Below, one piece after another: positions 35,403-45,500 of a stretch of 64,000 bases of DNA (its first letter is position 1; each line of letters opens with the position of its first letter). Source of the stretch: Marinobacter sp. LA51 (lineage in GTDB: Bacteria; Pseudomonadota; Gammaproteobacteria; Pseudomonadales; Oleiphilaceae). The notes under the pieces were generated by a model, which was not told where the DNA came from, did no database searches, and saw only the letters and a program-made list of their open reading frames with translations. The stretch spans positions 1,798,001-1,862,000 of the forward strand of contig NZ_AP028070.1 in assembly GCF_030297175.1 (NCBI RefSeq). Direction: 5' to 3'. The translations under genes were made by a program, and so were the position numbers.

Positions 35403-36506
35403 ATGGCTAACTTAACAATAAAGAACCTCAAGAAATCCTTCGGGGATATCGAAATTCTCAAGGGCATCGACCTTGAGATTAAAGACAACGAATTCGTCGT
35501 GTTTGTTGGGCCATCAGGCTGCGGCAAGTCCACGCTGCTGCGATCTATTGCCGGGCTGGAGGAAGTCACCAGCGGCCACATTATGCTGGACCACAAAGAA
35601 ATCACCGATCTGGCCCCGGCCAAACGGGATCTGGCCATGGTGTTCCAGAGCTACGCCTTGTACCCCCACATGTCGGTGCGCAAGAACATGTCGTTTGCGC
35701 TGGAGCTGGCGAAGGAAAACAAGGACGTCATCAGCACCAAGGTAGCCGAGGCTGCCCGAATTCTGGAGCTGGAGCCTCTGCTGGAGCGCAAGCCGAAAGA
35801 ACTGTCCGGTGGTCAGCGCCAGCGGGTGGCCATTGGCCGAGCCATCGTGCGCCAGCCCAAGGTGTTTTTGTTCGATGAGCCATTGTCCAACCTGGATGCC
35901 GCCCTGCGGGTGCAGATGCGTCTGGAGCTGGCGCGCCTGCACCACGACCTGAACGCCACCATGATTTACGTCACCCACGACCAGGTTGAAGCCATGACTC
36001 TGGCTGACAAGGTTGTGGTATTGAACCAGGGCCGGATAGAGCAGGTGGGTACGCCCCTGGAGCTGTATCGCAATCCCGCCAACCGCTTTGTAGCCGGCTT
36101 TCTCGGCATGCCCAAGATGAGCTTTCTGCCGGGCAACGTGACTGCCATCGATGCCTCCAGTGTGACGGTTGAGCTGACTTCAGGTGCCTCTGTGACCTTG
36201 CCCGCGGCCGGTGACCATCTGCGCAAGGGCAGTGCGGTCACCGTTGGCGTTCGGCCGGAGAACATTGATGTGGTCGAACCCAGCGAGAGTGCACTGACAG
36301 GGTACATGGACATTGCCGAGAGCCTGGGCAGCGATACCTATTGCTATGTGAAGACCGATGGCCAGGAGACGCTGACTGTCCGTATGCCGGGCAACTTTGC
36401 CTGTAACTACGGTGATCGCATCGGTCTGCGCCTGCACGTGGATGAGTGCCACTTGTTCGATGAACAGGGCAACGCCGTTCAGAAACCCAGTCGCATGGCA
36501 GCGTGA
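35403..36506 (+). CDS. mtlK: Mannitol ABC transporter ATP-binding protein
   Basis: A 367-residue MalK-type ATPase powering the MtlEFG transporter. Walker A is GPSGCGKST at residues 36-44, then the signature LSGGQRQRVAIGRA, Walker B VFLFDEPLSNLDA and the switch His in YVTHDQ. The C-terminal 130 residues form the TOBE/OB regulatory domain. It lies 12 bp after mtlG and 6 bp before mtlD. Confidence 0.95.
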   Translation: MANLTIKNLKKSFGDIEILKGIDLEIKDNEFVVFVGPSGCGKSTLLRSIAGLEEVTSGHIMLDHKEITDLAPAKRDLAMVFQSYALYPHMSVRKNMSFALELAKENKDVISTKVAEAARILELEPLLERKPKELSGGQRQRVAIGRAIVRQPKVFLFDEPLSNLDAALRVQMRLELARLHHDLNATMIYVTHDQVEAMTLADKVVVLNQGRIEQVGTPLELYRNPANRFVAGFLGMPKMSFLPGNVTAIDASSVTVELTSGASVTLPAAGDHLRKGSAVTVGVRPENIDVVEPSESALTGYMDIAESLGSDTYCYVKTDGQETLTVRMPGNFACNYGDRIGLRLHVDECHLFDEQGNAVQKPSRMAA

Positions 36507-36512
36507 CCTCTT

Positions 36513-37988
36513 ATGAAATTGAATAACTCGACATTGGACCAATTGAGTCCAGAGGTGTCCGTGCCTGCCTATGACCGGAGTAACCTCCGGCACGGCATCG
36601 TTCACATCGGCGTAGGCGGATTCCACCGAGCCCATGAAGCGGTCTACACTCACCAGCTGTTGCAGGCCGGTGGCAGCTCGGATTGGTCGATCTGCGGTGT
36701 GGGGCTGCGTGAAGGCGATCGAGCCATGCAACAGGTGTTATCCGGGCAGGACCACCTTTACACCCTGATCGAACTGGGCGCCGACAACACCAACGCACTG
36801 AGCGTGATTGGCTCTATCACGGATTTCCTGTTTGCACCTGAGGAGCAGGACGCCGTGATCGAAAAACTGGCGAGCCCGCAGGTGAAAATTGTCTCACTGA
36901 CCATCACCGAGGGTGGTTATAACGTTGACGACAATACCGGTCGTTTCAACGAAAGCCACCCGGACATCCTGCATGACCTGGAAAATCCCCAGCAGCCGCG
37001 AACCGTGTTCGGTTACCTGAGCGAAGCACTGGACCGGCGCCGGGCGCGCAATCTGCCCCCGTTCACGGTGATGTCTTGTGACAATCTGCCCGAGAATGGC
37101 CACGTTGCTCGCTCAGCCTTGCTGGCTTTCGCCAACCTCAGGAATGCTGAGCTGGCAAGCTGGATTGATGCCAAGGTGAGCTTTCCGAGCAGCATGGTTG
37201 ACCGCATCACGCCGGGAACTAACGACAAACACCGCCAGTGGCTGACGGCAAATTACGATCTCGAAGATGGCTGGCCAGTGATCTGCGAGCCCTTTTACCA
37301 ATGGGTGCTCGAGGATGATTTCTGCAACGGTCGCCCGGAGTGGGAAAAGGTCGGCGTTCAGTTCACGGATAACGTGGCACCGTACGAACGCATGAAAATT
37401 CGCCTGCTGAATGCCAGCCACTCGGCTATGGCGTACCTCGGGTATCTGGCCGGTTACCGTTACACCCACGAGGTGATGGCCGACGAGCGGTTCAGTCACT
37501 TTATCCGCAGCTTTATGGACGAGGACGTAACGCCGATCCTGGGCGAAATCTCTGGCATCGATATTCCCGCCTATAAGCAGACCCTGATTGAGCGCTTCTC
37601 CAATCCTCAAATGGGCGACCAGTTGGCCCGCCTTTGTATGGATGGCTCCAGCAAGATTCCAAAGTTTTTGGTTCCGACGGTACAGACGCTGGTGAACGAA
37701 GGCCGACCGCTGTCACGGGTGGCTATGATCATCGCCAGCTGGGCGCTTTACCTCCGAGGCCAGGATGAGCAGGGTCAGCACCACGAGATTAACGATCCGA
37801 TGGCTGCGCGGCTGAAATCTGCGGTTGAAGACCGGGCCAACCTGACCCCGGAATTCCTGGGAATGGCGGACATTTTCGGGACCACGCTCGCCAGCTCCAG
37901 CGACTTTGAAGAGGCCTTTGATGCGGCACTCGACAAGCTGGAAACCAACGGTGTTTTTGCAGGCCTTCAGTCACTTCAAGACGCCTGA
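36513..37988 (+). CDS. mtlD: Mannitol 2-dehydrogenase
   Basis: A 491-residue polyol-specific long-chain dehydrogenase that oxidises D-mannitol to D-fructose with NAD+. Marks are the N-terminal Rossmann motif IVHIGVGGFHRAHEA, the conserved DNLPENG and the catalytic Lys region KIRLLNASHSAMAYLGYLAG at about residues 294-312. Length is typical (Pseudomonas MtlD about 490). It is positioned 6 bp after mtlK in the operon. Confidence 0.95.
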   Translation: MKLNNSTLDQLSPEVSVPAYDRSNLRHGIVHIGVGGFHRAHEAVYTHQLLQAGGSSDWSICGVGLREGDRAMQQVLSGQDHLYTLIELGADNTNALSVIGSITDFLFAPEEQDAVIEKLASPQVKIVSLTITEGGYNVDDNTGRFNESHPDILHDLENPQQPRTVFGYLSEALDRRRARNLPPFTVMSCDNLPENGHVARSALLAFANLRNAELASWIDAKVSFPSSMVDRITPGTNDKHRQWLTANYDLEDGWPVICEPFYQWVLEDDFCNGRPEWEKVGVQFTDNVAPYERMKIRLLNASHSAMAYLGYLAGYRYTHEVMADERFSHFIRSFMDEDVTPILGEISGIDIPAYKQTLIERFSNPQMGDQLARLCMDGSSKIPKFLVPTVQTLVNEGRPLSRVAMIIASWALYLRGQDEQGQHHEINDPMAARLKSAVEDRANLTPEFLGMADIFGTTLASSSDFEEAFDAALDKLETNGVFAGLQSLQDA

Positions 37989-38007
37989 AGTATTAGGGAG
38001 CACAGAT

Positions 38008-39672
38008 ATGAACGCACTGGGCACCTCCATGTCCTGGAGCAAGCTTGAACAACTCGCCAATGAGACCGGGAGCGATCGGATCGCGGATTATTTCAAAGCC
38101 GATCCGGATCGTTTCGATAAGATGAGCCTGCGTTTGGGCGAGCTGTTTCTGGACTATTCCAAGAACAAAATTTCGCCGCAGGTCATGAACGCTCTGCTTG
38201 AAATGGCCAAAAACTCGCCACTGCAGCGGCGCCGGGAACAGATGTTTTCCGGGGAGGCCATCAACGTCACCGAAGAGCGTCCTGTTCTGCACATCGCTCT
38301 GAGGAACCTGGGTGATAAGCCGATTGTCGTCAATGGTCGCGACGTAATGCCGGATGTCCGGGCCAGCCTGGAAAAGCTTAAATCCTTTACCGAGCAGGTA
38401 AGGAGCGGGCAATGGCTGGGCTACACCGGCAAGCGCATCCGTGACGTTGTGAATATCGGCATCGGCGGATCGGATCTTGGGCCCAGCATGGTGTGGCGGG
38501 CGCTGCTTGATTATCAGCACCCGGACCTCAGCGTTCACTTCATCTCCAACGTCGACGGCCGGCACCTGAAGAAGGTGCTGAAAGGGCTGGACCCTGAAAC
38601 CACGCTGTTTGTTGTGTCGACCAAGACCTTCTCCACCCAGGAAACCCTGCTGAACGCCAACAGCGCCAAGCGCTGGTTCCAGGAGCAGACCCAGAGCACC
38701 ACAGCCGACATGGGCCAGCATTTTGTGGCGGTTTCGACCAACATCGAGGCGGCGACGGCATTCGGCATCCGCGAGGACAGCATCTTCGAATTCTGGGACT
38801 GGGTGGGTGGCCGCTATTCGCTCTGGTCCAGCATTGGCTTGCCCATTGCGCTGAGCATCGGGTACGACGCGTTTATCGAGCTGCTCGACGGCGCCTTCAC
38901 CATGGACCAGCACTTCCTGAATGCGCCATTGGAAACCAACATGCCGGTCCTTCTGGCCCTTATAGGCATCTGGAACATCAATTTCCTGGGTGCCGAAACC
39001 CAGGCGATCATTCCTTACGATCAGGCCTTGCACCAATTGCCGGCATTCCTGCAGCAGCTGGATATGGAGAGTAATGGCAAGTCCGTGGACATTGATGGCA
39101 ACCCGGTCAGCCACGCCACCGGTCCCATCGTGTGGGGGCAAACCGGCTCCAACGGCCAGCATGCCTTTTTCCAGCTACTGCACCAGGGCACCCGGTTCGT
39201 TCCCATCGACTTTATTGCGTCATTGAAAGCTGACGAAGAGACCAAGGATCATCACTTTGCCTTGCTGACCAATATGCTGGCCCAGGCCAATGCGTTCATG
39301 AATGGCGACATTCAAGATAACCAGTACGCCAGTTGTCCCGGCAATCGCCCAAGCAACGTGCTGCTTCTGGAAGATTTGAGCCCCCGAAATCTGGGCGCCT
39401 TGATCGCGCTCTATGAACATAAGGTGTTCGTGCAGGGTGCTATCTGGAACATCAATTCTTTCGACCAGTGGGGCGTGCAGCTCGGCAAGCGGCTCGCCAA
39501 TGACATTAGCCGTGATATTGACGGCAAGAGCAACGAGTACGATCCATCTACCCAGGGCCTGATGGCGATCGTTAATCAGCATCTGGCTGCAAGCACGGCA
39601 CCGCCAAGCGCAGTAGCCCCAGGTTCAACAGGCAATGCGGGTTTAATGGCTGAGGAGAGTGGTACCCAATGA
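38008..39672 (+). CDS. pgi: Glucose-6-phosphate isomerase
   Basis: A 554-residue phosphoglucose isomerase interconverting fructose-6-P and glucose-6-P. It has the family motifs NIGIGGSDLGPSMVWRAL, FVVSTKTFSTQET and GGRYSLWSSIGL, and the late QWGVQLGK with the catalytic Lys region. The ATG at 38008 has GGGAG upstream; an upstream extension overlaps mtlD. Its place between mtlD and a fructokinase, with an ATGA overlap to the latter, is unlike the Pseudomonas mtl operon, where I recall a xylulokinase gene. Confidence 0.95.
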   Translation: MNALGTSMSWSKLEQLANETGSDRIADYFKADPDRFDKMSLRLGELFLDYSKNKISPQVMNALLEMAKNSPLQRRREQMFSGEAINVTEERPVLHIALRNLGDKPIVVNGRDVMPDVRASLEKLKSFTEQVRSGQWLGYTGKRIRDVVNIGIGGSDLGPSMVWRALLDYQHPDLSVHFISNVDGRHLKKVLKGLDPETTLFVVSTKTFSTQETLLNANSAKRWFQEQTQSTTADMGQHFVAVSTNIEAATAFGIREDSIFEFWDWVGGRYSLWSSIGLPIALSIGYDAFIELLDGAFTMDQHFLNAPLETNMPVLLALIGIWNINFLGAETQAIIPYDQALHQLPAFLQQLDMESNGKSVDIDGNPVSHATGPIVWGQTGSNGQHAFFQLLHQGTRFVPIDFIASLKADEETKDHHFALLTNMLAQANAFMNGDIQDNQYASCPGNRPSNVLLLEDLSPRNLGALIALYEHKVFVQGAIWNINSFDQWGVQLGKRLANDISRDIDGKSNEYDPSTQGLMAIVNQHLAASTAPPSAVAPGSTGNAGLMAEESGTQ

Positions 39673-40658
39673 TTAAAGTCATTTCGTTCGGTGAACTTCT
39701 GGTAGACATGCTCTCGAGCCGGGTAAGCGACGCCCAGGACGGGCAGGGCGCTGGGACGGAGAACGAGCGCTTCACCAAATACCCGGGTGGTGCGCCAGCG
39801 AACGTGGCCGCAGCAATTGGAAAACTCGGTGGCCACAGTTATTTTGCCGGTAAAGTCGGCGCCGACATGTTTGGTGATTTCCTGGTGCAGTCGCTTGAAG
39901 CCATGCAGGTTCGCACGGACTACCTGCTGCAAACCAAAGAGGCGAAAACCGCCTTGGCCTTTGTATCGCTGGATAAAGACGGCGAACGCAGTTTTGAGTT
40001 TTATCGCGGGCCTTCAGCGGACCTTCTATTCGGCCCCCACGAGTTTCAGCAGGAATGGTTTGAGGACCGTGGCATCTTTCATTTCTGCTCTAACACGTTG
40101 ACTGAGCCGGGCATCCTCGAAGCTACCCAGGCCGGTCTGGAAACCGCACGAGCCGCCGGTTGGTTGGTCAGCTTCGACATGAACCTCAGGCACAATCTCT
40201 GGCCTGAAGGCGCCGATCCGTTTGAATCGGTGTGGTCTTGTGTGGAACAGGCGGACCTGGTGAAACTGTCCGCTGAAGAGCTGGCCTTCCTGTGCCGGCA
40301 CACCGATGAAGCACAGGTGTTGAAGCAGATATTGAACGCTGGCGCCTCCCTGGTGCTGATCACCGATGGCGGCCAACCACTGCGTTACCACACCGCTTAT
40401 CATAGCGGTTCGATCCAGCCACCCAATGTACAGATGGTCGATAGTACTGCCGCCGGAGACGCGTTCGTTGGTGGTTTGCTGTATCGCCTATCTGAGCTGG
40501 ATATGTCGGTAGCAGGCCTGGAAGGGCTGGGTACCGATCAACAGCGGCTGGAGAGCATTCTGACCTTTGCCAGTGCTTGTGGTGCCCACGCGGTCACTCA
40601 TGCCGGTGCCTTTACGTCATTGCCCGCAATAGAAGATGTGAATCGTTTCCTTCGATAA
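39669..40658 (+). CDS. mtlZ: Fructokinase (PfkB family)
   Basis: A 329-residue ribokinase-type sugar kinase expected to phosphorylate fructose produced by MtlD. The N-terminal FGELLVDMLS, the GGAPANVAAAIGKLG substrate motif and the C-terminal DSTAAGDAFVGGLLYRL signature with the catalytic Asp are present. It starts inside the pgi stop (ATGA), so translation is coupled. The mtlZ symbol follows the Pseudomonas operon; frk or scrK would be equally good. Confidence 0.9.
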   Translation: MIKVISFGELLVDMLSSRVSDAQDGQGAGTENERFTKYPGGAPANVAAAIGKLGGHSYFAGKVGADMFGDFLVQSLEAMQVRTDYLLQTKEAKTALAFVSLDKDGERSFEFYRGPSADLLFGPHEFQQEWFEDRGIFHFCSNTLTEPGILEATQAGLETARAAGWLVSFDMNLRHNLWPEGADPFESVWSCVEQADLVKLSAEELAFLCRHTDEAQVLKQILNAGASLVLITDGGQPLRYHTAYHSGSIQPPNVQMVDSTAAGDAFVGGLLYRLSELDMSVAGLEGLGTDQQRLESILTFASACGAHAVTHAGAFTSLPAIEDVNRFLR

Positions 40659-40678
40659 TTCCAGTCTGCAATAACGAG

Positions 40679-40710
40679 GGCGTATATTTCGGTATGCGCC
40701 TATTTTTATG
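40679..40710 (+). terminator. Weak terminator after mannitol operon
   Basis: GGCGTAT/ATGCGCC stem with one G-U pair and an 8-nt loop, followed by TATTTTTATG. It lies 20 bp downstream of the fructokinase stop. Confidence 0.6.
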
Positions 40711-40719
40711 TATTGATAA

Positions 40720-40737
40720 TAAATGAACGTTCATTTA
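40720..40737. promoter_or_regulatory. TetR-family operator, perfect 18-bp palindrome
   Basis: TAAATGAACGTTCATTTA is a perfect 18-bp palindrome 45 bp upstream of the TetR start. ATGAACGTTCAT-type sites are typical of AcrR/TetR repressors of RND pumps. Autoregulation of the TetR-RND operon is the likely role. Confidence 0.75.
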
Positions 40738-40782
40738 ATTTAGGCTTATTCAATTTCCATGCACTCGAGTTGAGTTTCACGC

Positions 40783-41358
40783 ATGCGACAGAGAGACGAA
40801 TCAAAACGCCTGGCGTTTCTGCAAGCCACACTCAGAGAGGTCGCAGAGTTCGGCTTTTCTGGCACCTCGGTAGCGCGCATTGCTCGAAGCGCCGGGGTAT
40901 CTCCGGGCACGCTTTACATCTACTACGCCGACAAGGATGCACTTCTAAAAGCGGCGTTTTTTTATGTCAGTGACCACGTCATCGAGGCTGCTGTGAGCAG
41001 TTTTCAACAAGGAACAACACTGAAAGATGGATTGCGACGAAACTGGCACGCACTGTTCCAGCTTGGCCTTAGCCGTCCGGAATTTTTCCGCTACCACGAC
41101 AGCTTCACCCATTCCTCCTGGATGACACCTGAGATCCAGGCGCGCAACGAGGCCAAGGCATCGCCGCTCCTTGATGCAGTGGAGCAGGGGAAGGCGGAAG
41201 GGCTTATCAAACCAGTGCCCTTTCCACTTCTCGAGACCTTCATGTTCCGGCCCATTTACCACCTGGTGCAGCGAACTCTTCAGGGCTCCTTTGAAGCAAC
41301 TGATGAGCAGGTAGAACTTGGATTCCTCATGGCCTGGGATGCAGTAGCCCAGGCCTGA
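40783..41358 (+). CDS. TetR-family transcriptional repressor
   Basis: A 191-residue repressor. The N-terminal HTH is FLQATLREVAEFGFSGTSVARIARSAGVSPGTLYIYYADKDALL, split here at natural points: LREVAEFGFSGTSVARIA, then SAGVSPGTLYIYYADK. The C-terminal ligand domain is divergent. It is upstream of and in line with an RND adaptor and permease (36 bp gap), with a perfect palindrome in its promoter. It probably represses the three genes until a toxic ligand binds. Confidence 0.92.
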   Translation: MRQRDESKRLAFLQATLREVAEFGFSGTSVARIARSAGVSPGTLYIYYADKDALLKAAFFYVSDHVIEAAVSSFQQGTTLKDGLRRNWHALFQLGLSRPEFFRYHDSFTHSSWMTPEIQARNEAKASPLLDAVEQGKAEGLIKPVPFPLLETFMFRPIYHLVQRTLQGSFEATDEQVELGFLMAWDAVAQA

Positions 41359-41394
41359 CTGCCTTTTACCCCTAGATTGAAATCGGGAGACACG

Positions 41395-42540
41395 ATGAAC
41401 CACATCAGCGCACAAGTTTGGAAGTCGGCTTTTTGGGGATGCATGGCAGCGGCTCTTGCGGTGCTGGCCGGTTGCTCTGCCGAGGCTCCACCACTGACCA
41501 AGCAGACTGTTCACCCTGTGAAACTAGTGACGCTCGATACCAAGCGCGTGAGTGGCCTTAAACGGTATCCCGGCCAGGTAACCGCGTCGGAGCACTCGGA
41601 ATTGTCGTTCAGGGTGGGGGGGGAACTTGTTCGCCTTAACGTGAAGGCAGGTGACAGCGTTGAGAAAGGTGACGTGGTCGCCCGTCTGGATGAGCGCGAT
41701 GCCCAGGTTCAACTCGAAAACGCCCAATCCAGCTTCAATCTGGCGGAGGCAACCTACGAACGCATGCGGATATCCCTGGAGCGCAATGCCATCAGCCGGG
41801 CTCGCTTCGATGAGGCAGAAGCACAATACTTATCGGCCAAGGCTCAGCTCTCCCGCGCTCAGGACCAACTGTCCTACACCCTATTGAAAGCGCCGTTTTC
41901 GGGGGTGATTTCAAGGGTGCCGGCCGAAGTCTACCAAGTGGTCGGCGCGCAGCAGACCATTGTGGAACTACAACGCCCGGGTTCTATTGACGTGACATTC
42001 CAGATGCCGGAGCAGGACATTCGCCAGGTCCGTCCGGAAAGGGCCCAGTCAGCCCGTGAGAGTGCCGAGCCAATGGCCTGGGTCACCTTTGCCGAGCGGC
42101 CGGATCATCGCTACGAGGCCAGCTACAAGGAACATGACAGTAGTGCAGCCAAGGGATCTCTTAGCTACGAGGTTACGGTCACATTGCCCGCGCCCGAGGA
42201 CAACACCATTCTCTCGGGAATGAGTGCATCTGTGTTGTTGGATTTTAACACCCTTACCGGTGGCGACGATTCTTCGTGGCTGGTCCCGGCCGGTGCGATT
42301 ACCGCCTTGGCGAGCAATCCGGACGAGGCCATTGTCTGGCGTTTTGTCAGCGAGACTGGCGACCAGGGCGAAGAGATCGGGCAAGTCGAGCCGGTGGTGG
42401 TTAAACCGGGGGCGAAGACCAGCGCGGGCGTGCTTTTGAAAGGCGAATTGCTAGCGGGAGATCGCATTGTCACCGCCGGCTCACATCTCATGAGCGAGGG
42501 TCGGAAGGTTCGGCCGTGGGTGAAAGAGGGCGGTCTCTGA
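41395..42540 (+). CDS. RND efflux periplasmic adaptor lipoprotein
   Basis: A 381-residue membrane-fusion protein with a lipobox VLAGC (Cys27). The barrel-sandwich halves are LSFRVGGELVRLNVKAGDSVEKG and LSYTLLKAPFSGVISRV, described here as separate segments flanking a helical hairpin of about residues 95-150. The ATG at 41395 has GGGAG upstream. It is followed after 1 nt by the permease gene. Unlike the first pump there is no channel gene in the operon, so it must borrow a channel such as the OprM-type one encoded at 29100 or TolC. Confidence 0.92.
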   Translation: MNHISAQVWKSAFWGCMAAALAVLAGCSAEAPPLTKQTVHPVKLVTLDTKRVSGLKRYPGQVTASEHSELSFRVGGELVRLNVKAGDSVEKGDVVARLDERDAQVQLENAQSSFNLAEATYERMRISLERNAISRARFDEAEAQYLSAKAQLSRAQDQLSYTLLKAPFSGVISRVPAEVYQVVGAQQTIVELQRPGSIDVTFQMPEQDIRQVRPERAQSARESAEPMAWVTFAERPDHRYEASYKEHDSSAAKGSLSYEVTVTLPAPEDNTILSGMSASVLLDFNTLTGGDDSSWLVPAGAITALASNPDEAIVWRFVSETGDQGEEIGQVEPVVVKPGAKTSAGVLLKGELLAGDRIVTAGSHLMSEGRKVRPWVKEGGL

Positions 42541-42541
42541 C

Positions 42542-45500
42542 ATGGTCGACTACTTTCTGAACCGAAAATCCATTAGCTGGATGTTCGCACTGTTGCTGGC
42601 TCTTGGCGGCATCCAATCCTTTTTCGGAATGGGGCAGCTGGAATTCCCGGAATTTACCCTTCGATCTGCGGTGGTGACCACCCAATACCCAGGCGTAACG
42701 CCGTTGGAAGTCGAGGAGGAAGTGACCCTTCCGCTTGAGAAAGCGATCCAGGAAATGCCCGGTGTCGATGACATCACCTCGATCAACTCGGACGGCCTTT
42801 CCCAGATCACGGTGCAGCTGGAAAAAACGGTCCAGGCTCACGAGCTTGATCAGCACTGGGACATCCTCAGACGCAAGATTAATGACGCTCAGTCGATGCT
42901 GCCACCGGGCGTTTCAGGCTCGGTGGTCAATGACGATTTTGGTGATGTGTTCGGCCTGTTTCTTACCTTGAGCGGTGAAGACTATTCTCTGAAGGACCTT
43001 GAGGACCACGCCGACCTGATCCAGCGAGAACTGCAGCTTGTCGATGGCGTAGCAAAAGTCAGCATTGGTGGTCGGGCGCAAGAGCAGATCATCGTTGCTC
43101 TTGATCGTGACCGTATGCGGGCGCTGGGGATCTCGCCGTCCTACCTGGCCAATTTGCTGAATGCCCAGAACACGGTCGGAAATGCCGGGCATCTTACGAG
43201 CGAGAGCTTGTCGTTATCCGTTCAGCCCAGTGGCGAGCTGGATACGATACCGGCACTGGAGCGGCTGGTGGTGGGTTCCGCCGACAGCGGTTTGATTCGC
43301 CTTCGGGATATCGCAGAGGTTCAACGATCGTTTTCCGATTCGCCGGATCTGCTGTACCACTCGGATGGCATGCCGGCACTGACCCTTGCGGTTTCCTTTA
43401 CCTCCGGTGTGAACGTGGTCGAAGTCGGTGAACGCTTGGATCAGCGTTTGGCCGAGCTTGAACAGCGCATGCCGCTGGGGATGACCATGAGCACCGTCTA
43501 TAACCAGCCCGCGGTGGTGGAAGAGGCGGTGTCCGGTTTTCTGGTGAATCTGGCTCAGGCGGTGGGCATTGTCATAATCGTGCTACTAATCTTCATGGGC
43601 CTGCGCAGTGGCTTGCTGATGGGCCTGATCCTGCTGATAACGATCCTCGGCACGTTTGTGCTGATGTCGGTCCATGGGCTGCAGTTGCAGAAGATCTCCC
43701 TGGGCGCCTTAATCATTGCTCTGGGCATGCTGGTCGATAACGCCATCGTGGTCACAGAGGGGATGCTGATTGGTCTGGCCAGAGGGCGCTCCAAGCGGGA
43801 TGCGGCGAAAGAGGTCGTCGCTCAGAACAAACTTCCACTGTTGGGTGCTACCGTCATCGCCATTACGGCGTTTGCGCCCATTGGCCTGTCGCCGGATACC
43901 ACCGGCGAATTCATCGGTTCGCTGTTTTGGGTGCTGTGCTATTCGCTGATCCTGAGTTGGGTAACCGCGCTCACTCTCACGCCATTCTTCTTTGATCGTT
44001 TTTTCGCCGATCGGGCAGACGAGCTGGCCTCAGGTTCTGAACAGCAGGACCCGTATCGGGGCCTGATTTTTCAGGTTTTCCGGCGCATGCTGACCGTAGC
44101 GATTCGGTTTAAGTACGTCACCATCGGCTGTGCCTTGCTGTTGCTGGTGGGCGTGCTGTCGGTCTCCGGACAGGTAAAAAATGCGTTCTTCCCCAACGCC
44201 ACAACACCGCTGTTTTTCGTGGATGTCTGGCTGCCAGAGGGTACTGATATTCTGAGTACGGAGCAGGTAGTGAGCGAACTGGAGCAGCAAGTCGGGCAGA
44301 TGCCGGAGGTCAATCAGGTAACCAGCGTCGTCGGCGGCGGAGCCCAGCGTTTTACCCTGACCTATTCGCCCGAGAAGCGCTACGCGAGTTACGGGCAGCT
44401 AATTGTCGAAACGGCGGATCGGGACTCTCGCCAGGCCCGGATGGAGCAGGTCATCCGGCTGCTGCGAGCGGAATTCCCGAACGTGCAGTACAAGGTACAG
44501 GCGCTGCAGGTCGGGCCCTCGGCCAAGGCCAGTCTCGAGGCCCGGATTCACGGCGACGACCCGGTTGTTCTACGCCAACTGGGCGCTAAGGTCGAGGCCA
44601 TATTCCGTCAGGAACAGATGGCAGAAAGCGTCCGGATTTCCTGGAGCAACCGCGAACTGGCTCTCGTACCGGAATTTCTGGACGAACAGGCGCGGCGTGT
44701 CGGGGTGTCCCGTGAGAGCCTGCATCAGGCGTTACTGCTCAATAATCAGGGCGAACGCGTGGGTATCTATCGGGATGGCAGCGATCTGATTCCGATTCTG
44801 ATGCGTTCCCGCGAAGGCCAGCGTTTTGATATCGAGAATCTGGGCGCGATCAACGTTTGGAGCGACGAGCAGCAGGCTTATGTGAGTGCCGGCAATGTTC
44901 TGAGCGAAACACGCACTGAACTTCGGGATCCCCTGATCAAACGGCGCAACCGGCAGCGAATGCTTGCCGTGTACGCCGAACCCATGCCTCTTTCTGGCGA
45001 GACCGCGGCCAGTGTTTTGAAGCGAATCCGGCCGCAGGTCGACGCCCTGGAGCTGCCCGCGGGTTATACCCTTGAGTGGGGCGGCGAGTACGAGACTTCC
45101 ACGGAGGCCCAAACCTCGTTGTTTGCCTCTTTACCGGTCGGATTGCTGGGGATGTTCATCATCTCCATGCTGCTGTTTGGCAGTTTCCGGCAGGCGTTGT
45201 CCATTTGGTCCATCGTACCCTTGATTCTGATCGGTATTGTCGGCGGGTTGGTGCTGTTTGGCGCTCCGTTCACGTTTATGGCCCTGCTGGGCACCCTGAG
45301 CCTAATTGGCATGGTACTGAAAAACGCCATTGTGCTAGTGGAGGAAATCAAGATTCAGGTGGAGCAGCAGAGTGACGCCTTCGATGCGGTCGTCGATGCA
45401 GCGGTGAGTCGGGTTCGGCCGGTGTTGATGGCTGCCATCACGACCATGCTCGGCATGATACCCCTCTTCAGTGACGCTTTTTTTGCCAGTATGGCGGTGG

